DNA of 34,735 nucleotides from Candidatus Tanganyikabacteria bacterium (GTDB lineage Bacteria; Cyanobacteriota; Sericytochromatia; S15B-MN24; VGJW01): NCBI GenBank assembly GCA_016867235.1, contig VGJY01000024.1, positions 1 to 34,735 of the forward strand, read 5' to 3'. Shown piece by piece: positions 31,456 to 34,735 of this stretch (position 1 is its first letter; each line of letters starts with the position of its first letter). The notes under the pieces were generated by a model. It saw only the letters and a program-made list of their open reading frames with translations, ran no database searches and was not told where the DNA came from. The position numbers and the translations under genes were made by a program.

Positions 31456-32591
31456 GCATTCGCCTCCTGCGGCATCTTGGCCGTCGTCTCCGCCGCCGCG
31501 CGGACGCCGAGTTCGATACGCGGGGGATCCTTGACGTCCCTGGCCGTCGCCTTGGTCCGCCGCGCGTCGCGGCCGTAGCCGCCGGCGGCCAGGCCGAGGC
31601 CGACCACGCCACTTGCGATGCCCTCCGCGTCGCTGGACTGGATTCCCGCGACGGTGGCGGTCGTGCCGTCGGCGACCTTCCCGGCCAGGTCCAGCCCCTT
31701 TTCGGCCTTGTCCAGGCCGGGAAGCTTCACGCCGGCCCGGCCGACCTTGCCGAGAGATCCGAGCCCCCTGGCGGCGACGCCGGTGGCGGCGCCCGCTCCG
31801 CCCACGACGGCGGTGGTCAGTCCGAGCCAGTTTCGCTCGCCCGCCGCGGAGATCGCATCGACGACCCGTCCGCCCAGGCCGCTCCCCTTGTCCACGATGC
31901 CGAGGACCGCCTCGGTCGCCCTGGAAATCCCTTTGGTGGCCGCGGCCGCGATGCCGCCGGCCACCGAGCCGATCAGGCCGAACACCCCGGACAGAATGCC
32001 CTTCCTGTCCCTGGTCTTCGAGGCGTCAGCGATCTTCTTGGCGGCCAGCGCGACGTTTACTGCCGCCAGGCCGAGCGCGAGCGGCTGCAGGCCTGGCACC
32101 AGGAACGTCACGATCTGGGCTGCAAGGAGGAGGTACGTCCCGCACTTCTTCCAGAACCATTTCAGGCCGCTCCAGACCTTCCTGGCAGCCGCCACGATAC
32201 CGTCCCGGATCTTGCGGGCGCCGCGCTTGATGCCTTCCCAGGCCCGCTTCCCGGCTGTCGCGATCGCCTTGCCCATCCGCGCGAACCCGCGGCCAAGGGC
32301 CGAAAATGCCTTCCGGAAAGCGTTGCGCACCTTCTGCCAGATGGTCTTGCGACCGCCGGCCGTGCCTCCGCTGGCTTCCCCCGGCCGTTCCGGTGTCTGC
32401 CGCTCGGCCTCCGGGGCCGGGAGAGCGGGGGCCGTGGTCCCGCCCGGAGCCGCTGACGTCGCCGGGCCCGTCAGCCGTAGCGAATCCCGGGTTCCGCCTG
32501 GGCGCGAGCCCGGATCGCCGATCGACCCGGATTTCCGCGGACCAGCCCCGCCGACCAGCGGAGCGGTCCTGACCCCGTCAGGAACCAGCAC
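31452..32591 (-). CDS. cationic and hydrophobic protein, possible pore-former (379 aa)
   Basis: A 379-residue protein of unknown family. Residues 1-80 are Pro/Gly/Thr-rich and disordered, with RDSLRLTG at 35-42. Residues 81-150 are strongly basic, amphipathic and Trp-rich (KTIWQKVRNAFRKAF, KVWSGLKWFWKKCG). Residues 151-185, 199-218, 258-280 and 320-340 are hydrophobic and Gly/Ala-rich (LSGVFGLIGSVAGGIAAAA). The rest is charged. This pattern recalls pore-forming or membrane-inserting toxin domains, but no catalytic motif supports a specific function. The GTG start has AAAGGTGA 4 nt upstream. The stop overlaps the cellulase ATG, so the two are translationally coupled and probably function together. 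There is no signal peptide. Confidence 0.65.
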   Translation of the reverse strand: MLVPDGVRTAPLVGGAGPRKSGSIGDPGSRPGGTRDSLRLTGPATSAAPGGTTAPALPAPEAERQTPERPGEASGGTAGGRKTIWQKVRNAFRKAFSALGRGFARMGKAIATAGKRAWEGIKRGARKIRDGIVAAARKVWSGLKWFWKKCGTYLLLAAQIVTFLVPGLQPLALGLAAVNVALAAKKIADASKTRDRKGILSGVFGLIGSVAGGIAAAATKGISRATEAVLGIVDKGSGLGGRVVDAISAAGERNWLGLTTAVVGGAGAATGVAARGLGSLGKVGRAGVKLPGLDKAEKGLDLAGKVADGTTATVAGIQSSDAEGIASGVVGLGLAAGGYGRDARRTKATARDVKDPPRIELGVRAAAETTAKMPQEANA

Positions 32592-32739
32592 GTCTTCACC
32601 TTTCCTGCGCGCTCGGCCGACCTTACGGGGGAGAAGGCGACCTGATGGCTTTCTGGATGGCGGCGGCAGGCAGCGGCAAGCGATTGCACGCGCGGGTCTG
32701 GACCTTCCTCGCTCCAGCGGCGTCCCCAGGGCGCCGTGC

Positions 32740-32890
32740 TAACCTTATTCGTTCTGTAACACGCCTTTCTTTCGTGAAAAATGCGCGATTAATGTTCGTT
32801 TAATGAACCGCGGCCGGCAGATCCTCGTTTCTTGTGAAACGCAATAAATTGTTCATAGTTCTTAAACACTTTCTAAAGAAAGTTCCGGCG
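32740..32890. promoter_or_regulatory. AT-rich palindromic control region between divergent genes
   Basis: The 395-nt gap between divergent genes (32592-32986) contains no gene. Its middle is strikingly AT-rich for this DNA and holds several inverted repeats: CGTTTC-N4-GAAACG (around 32829-32844) and ACTTTCT-AA-AGAAAGT (around 32869-32884), plus TTCGTGAA. A weak sigma-70-like pair, TTGTGA and CATAGT with a 16-nt spacer, reads toward the plus-strand gene. These features suggest a divergent promoter with operator sites. Exact boxes are uncertain. Confidence 0.5.
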
Positions 32891-32986
32891 GCCGGCGCGG
32901 GAAAAGGAAACGGGATCTGCTCGGATGTCGCCGCGCCGGCATCTTCGAGCGAGTTGGGTGATTGGGGTGGAATTGGAGGTTCCGAG

Positions 32987-34384
32987 ATGGGGACTCGGGT
33001 TACGGGCCCTTTGGCGCAGCCTGTTGGCAATCCTGGCTTCAATCGCGGAGCCGCTGGCCCGGGGCCGGCCGCGGCAGCGCCGGGAACGCGCCCGCCCGGA
33101 GCCAGGGGGACCACGCGCCTGGGCAGCGACTCCTTGATGCTGGCCGGGGGCGGTGCCGGCCCATCGGCCCTCCGACCCGGCAACCGTTCGCAGGCCGCCG
33201 ATCTGTTCCGGCAGCGGCACGGTGCGGCCCTGCAGCGGCTGGATCCTCCGCGTCAGGAGGCCCTCGACAAGGTCCTCGGAGCCTACGGGGATCCGGCGAA
33301 CGCGGGGCGATTCGGCCACCTCGCCGACAAGTTGCCGGGCCGCACCTACCAGGATCTCGGCAAGCTGCTCGAAAACGGCACGCTCTCGAAACCAGACAGG
33401 TACGGCCGGACCATGGTCGAAACCCTTGCCGCCCGCGTGGAACAGCCGCTACATGAGTCCCTCCGCGGCAAGGTGGATCCCCTCTACGCCATCTCGGACC
33501 TGGTCGCCGTGACGGCACATCCCGAGACCGTGTACCAGGGCCAGGGCACCAGGACCTGCGCGGCCGCCACCATCCAGAGCACTTTCGCACAGGCGGCGCC
33601 GGCCGATTTCGCGCGTTTTTCGACCGACCTGCTATTCGACGGGAGCGCGGCAGGCCTGGGCGGCGGCCAGATCAAGCTATCTGCCCGCGAGCTCCTGGAT
33701 CGCGAGGAAGGCAAGGACACGGGCCGAGGGCCTTTCAACGCCCTGGTACAGGGCTCGCTGTCGGACTTCGCCCGGGAGACGGTTCCCGACGACGCAGAAC
33801 CGGCCGACAACCGCAACACCTTTGCCGAACTGGCGGGTCTCGCCGGGTCCGACTATGAAGGTGGCCGCCTCGGCGGCGGCAGGTCCTACGGCGGCGGCCG
33901 CCTGGGAGCCAGGCGCACGTTCGGCGGCGGCCGCCTGGGCGGATCGAGGCAGTATGGCGGCGTGGACGATCCGGGCGGCCTCACCGAGGCGCAGATCCAG
34001 GGCCTTGCCGGCAAGGTCCTGGGCATCGGGACGCACATCGTGTCGCCGGGCGAGTTCCAGGGACTGGCCGGCGCGATTTCGTCGGCATACGAAATGGACG
34101 CCTCGCGATCGCGGGGGCCATTGTCCTTCCTCTTGCCGCGGGACACCAAGGCCGCCGGCCAGGTGGGAATGGCCGCCAAGACCGCGGTCCTGGGGCGAAT
34201 CGCGCAGAGTCGCTCGGTCATGGCGGGAGTCCAGACGCCCGAAGGCACCTTCCACCAGGTCAGGGTGCTCGGGGAGCAGGGCGGCAAGATACGGTACTTC
34301 GATCCGGGCACGGGCCGGATTGACGCGATTTCAGCAAGAGAATTCTGGGAGCGCGCGCAGACGTTCATCGTGCAGCATCGCTAG
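32987..34384 (+). CDS. large Cys-His-Asp (papain/C39-like) protein, paralog B
   Basis: A 465-residue paralog of the protein at 28029-29171. It starts MGTRVTGPLAQPVG, followed by a Gly/Pro/Ala-rich disordered region with GSDSLMLAG at 46-54. The shared helical part includes LLENGTLSKPDRYGRTMVETL, matching LLDSGKLDDRDATGRSTLDYL of paralog A, then QGTRTCAAATIQSTFAQ (Cys191) and APADFARF. His423 (GTFHQVRVL) and Asp439 (IRYFDPGTG) complete the triad. Between Cys and His sits an extra Gly/Arg repeat block (292-325, GGGRLG three times). The start is firm: GGAGG (32975-32979) with a 7-nt spacer to ATG 32987; the frame runs further upstream into the AT-rich control region. No signal peptide; a secreted peptidase or toxin is inferred. 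Confidence 0.72.
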   Translation: MGTRVTGPLAQPVGNPGFNRGAAGPGPAAAAPGTRPPGARGTTRLGSDSLMLAGGGAGPSALRPGNRSQAADLFRQRHGAALQRLDPPRQEALDKVLGAYGDPANAGRFGHLADKLPGRTYQDLGKLLENGTLSKPDRYGRTMVETLAARVEQPLHESLRGKVDPLYAISDLVAVTAHPETVYQGQGTRTCAAATIQSTFAQAAPADFARFSTDLLFDGSAAGLGGGQIKLSARELLDREEGKDTGRGPFNALVQGSLSDFARETVPDDAEPADNRNTFAELAGLAGSDYEGGRLGGGRSYGGGRLGARRTFGGGRLGGSRQYGGVDDPGGLTEAQIQGLAGKVLGIGTHIVSPGEFQGLAGAISSAYEMDASRSRGPLSFLLPRDTKAAGQVGMAAKTAVLGRIAQSRSVMAGVQTPEGTFHQVRVLGEQGGKIRYFDPGTGRIDAISAREFWERAQTFIVQHR

Positions 34385-34493
34385 GCGAGCGTGCACGAGG
34401 TCGGCGCGCGTCCACCCGCCCGCGTCCGGCCATGGAATGGGTTGGGGACGGGGCCGCAGCTAGCCGCGGCCAGTGACGACGGGAGAAGAATCC

Positions 34494-34735
34494 ATGCAGA
34501 CGTTCGGATGCGGGTGCGGTCCGGGGGGCCGATCTGGCGGGCCCCCGGGATTGGCGGGGGGTGGGTTTCCGGGATTCGGCGGCCCTGGCCGGGTTCCCGG
34601 CGGCGGCATTCCGGGATTCGGCGGCCCTGGCCGGGTTCCCGGCGGCGGCATTCCGGGATTCGGCGGCCCTGGCCGGGTTCCCGGCGGCGGCATTCCGGGA
34701 TTCGGCGGCCCTGGCCGGGTTCCCGGCGGCGGCAT
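34494..34735 (+). CDS. Gly/Pro repeat protein, cut by the window end
   Basis: A gene that begins at ATG 34494 with GGAG 8 nt upstream (34482-34485) and runs off the window without a stop. It reads MQTFGCGCGPGGRSGG and then a 14-residue unit PGFGGPGRVPGGGI repeated in a perfect 42-nt tandem array (three full copies plus 41 nt of a fourth). The composition is nearly all Gly, Pro, Phe, Arg, Val and Ile, as in elastin-like, glycine-rich wall or adhesive structural proteins. The paired Cys near the N-terminus might cross-link. There is no signal peptide. The opposite strand is also open through the repeat, but the plus-strand ribosome site and start favour this reading. Full length and function are unknown. 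Confidence 0.6.
   Translation, partial: MQTFGCGCGPGGRSGGPPGLAGGGFPGFGGPGRVPGGGIPGFGGPGRVPGGGIPGFGGPGRVPGGGIPGFGGPGRVPGGG
34569..34735 (+). repeat. 42-nt perfect tandem repeat
   Basis: Units at 34569-34610, 34611-34652, 34653-34694 and 34695-34735 (41 nt, cut by the window edge) are identical. The period of 42 is a multiple of three, so copy-number change would keep the reading frame of the Gly/Pro protein. Perfect identity indicates recent expansion or ongoing homogenisation, or a possible assembly collapse at the contig end. Confidence 0.95.

Noticed and set aside
34460-34735. Minus-strand proline-rich (PPPGTRPGPPNPGM) repeat protein
   Set aside because: The same DNA reads as a Gly/Pro protein on the plus strand with an ATG and a well-spaced ribosome site, whereas the minus frame enters from outside the window with no visible start signal.

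Overview
The window is about 34.7 kb of very GC-rich bacterial DNA (near 70% by eye) and is densely coding on both strands. Starts are ATG, GTG and TTG, and TAG is the commonest stop. There is no rRNA, tRNA, CRISPR array, transposase or integrase. The phylum cannot be fixed from the sequence. Lipoprotein signals, Shine-Dalgarno sites and plant or algal wall-degrading enzymes fit a free-living soil or sediment bacterium. A deep-branching GC-rich lineage, such as non-photosynthetic relatives of cyanobacteria or myxobacteria, is only a guess.

Left part (1-20.2 kb): ordinary chromosomal functions in short operons. These are a small unknown protein, queuosine reductase QueF, an unknown protein, a GT-B-like glycosyltransferase, a universal stress protein and RibD. 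Next comes a binding-protein-dependent sugar transporter (lipoprotein plus two permeases, no ATPase). It diverges from an operon of a tandem GNAT acetyltransferase, an APH-type kinase and a GAF-domain protein. Then follow an unknown protein, the pseudouridine synthase RluE, a RelA/SpoT-like conserved protein, a thioredoxin-domain DUF255 protein, a phospholipase D-family lipoprotein, a LysM/glucosaminidase wall hydrolase, a GNAT domain fused to a cyclic-nucleotide-binding domain, and a stand-alone 2-oxoacid dehydrogenase E2 catalytic domain.

Right part (20.2-34.7 kb): an accessory island that looks like an exoenzyme or effector locus. It holds two paralogous putative cysteine hydrolases, a small glycine-rich membrane protein, an M48 metallopeptidase, an M23 peptidase, two lipoproteins and a GH1 beta-glucosidase translationally coupled to a small papain-fold-like protein. 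It also holds two large paralogs with a Cys-His-Asp pattern, a GH6-GH5-like cellulase coupled to a cationic, hydrophobic (possibly pore-forming) protein, and a Gly/Pro repeat protein running off the end. Most of these lack a Sec signal peptide although their activities point to the cell envelope or outside. Several share short N-terminal motifs: M-x(2-5)-[VI]-T-G, and near residue 40, D-[ST]-L-x-[LI]-[STA]. This is the best candidate here for an undescribed system: a set of cargo proteins sharing a non-Sec export or targeting tag.

A second theme is a dispersed GC-rich repeat of about 24 nt, often as inverted pairs. It lies in several intergenic gaps, and one copy sits in frame inside the APH-type kinase gene between 9-bp direct repeats. 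A degenerate copy lies at the damaged-looking 5' end of the LysM/glucosaminidase gene.
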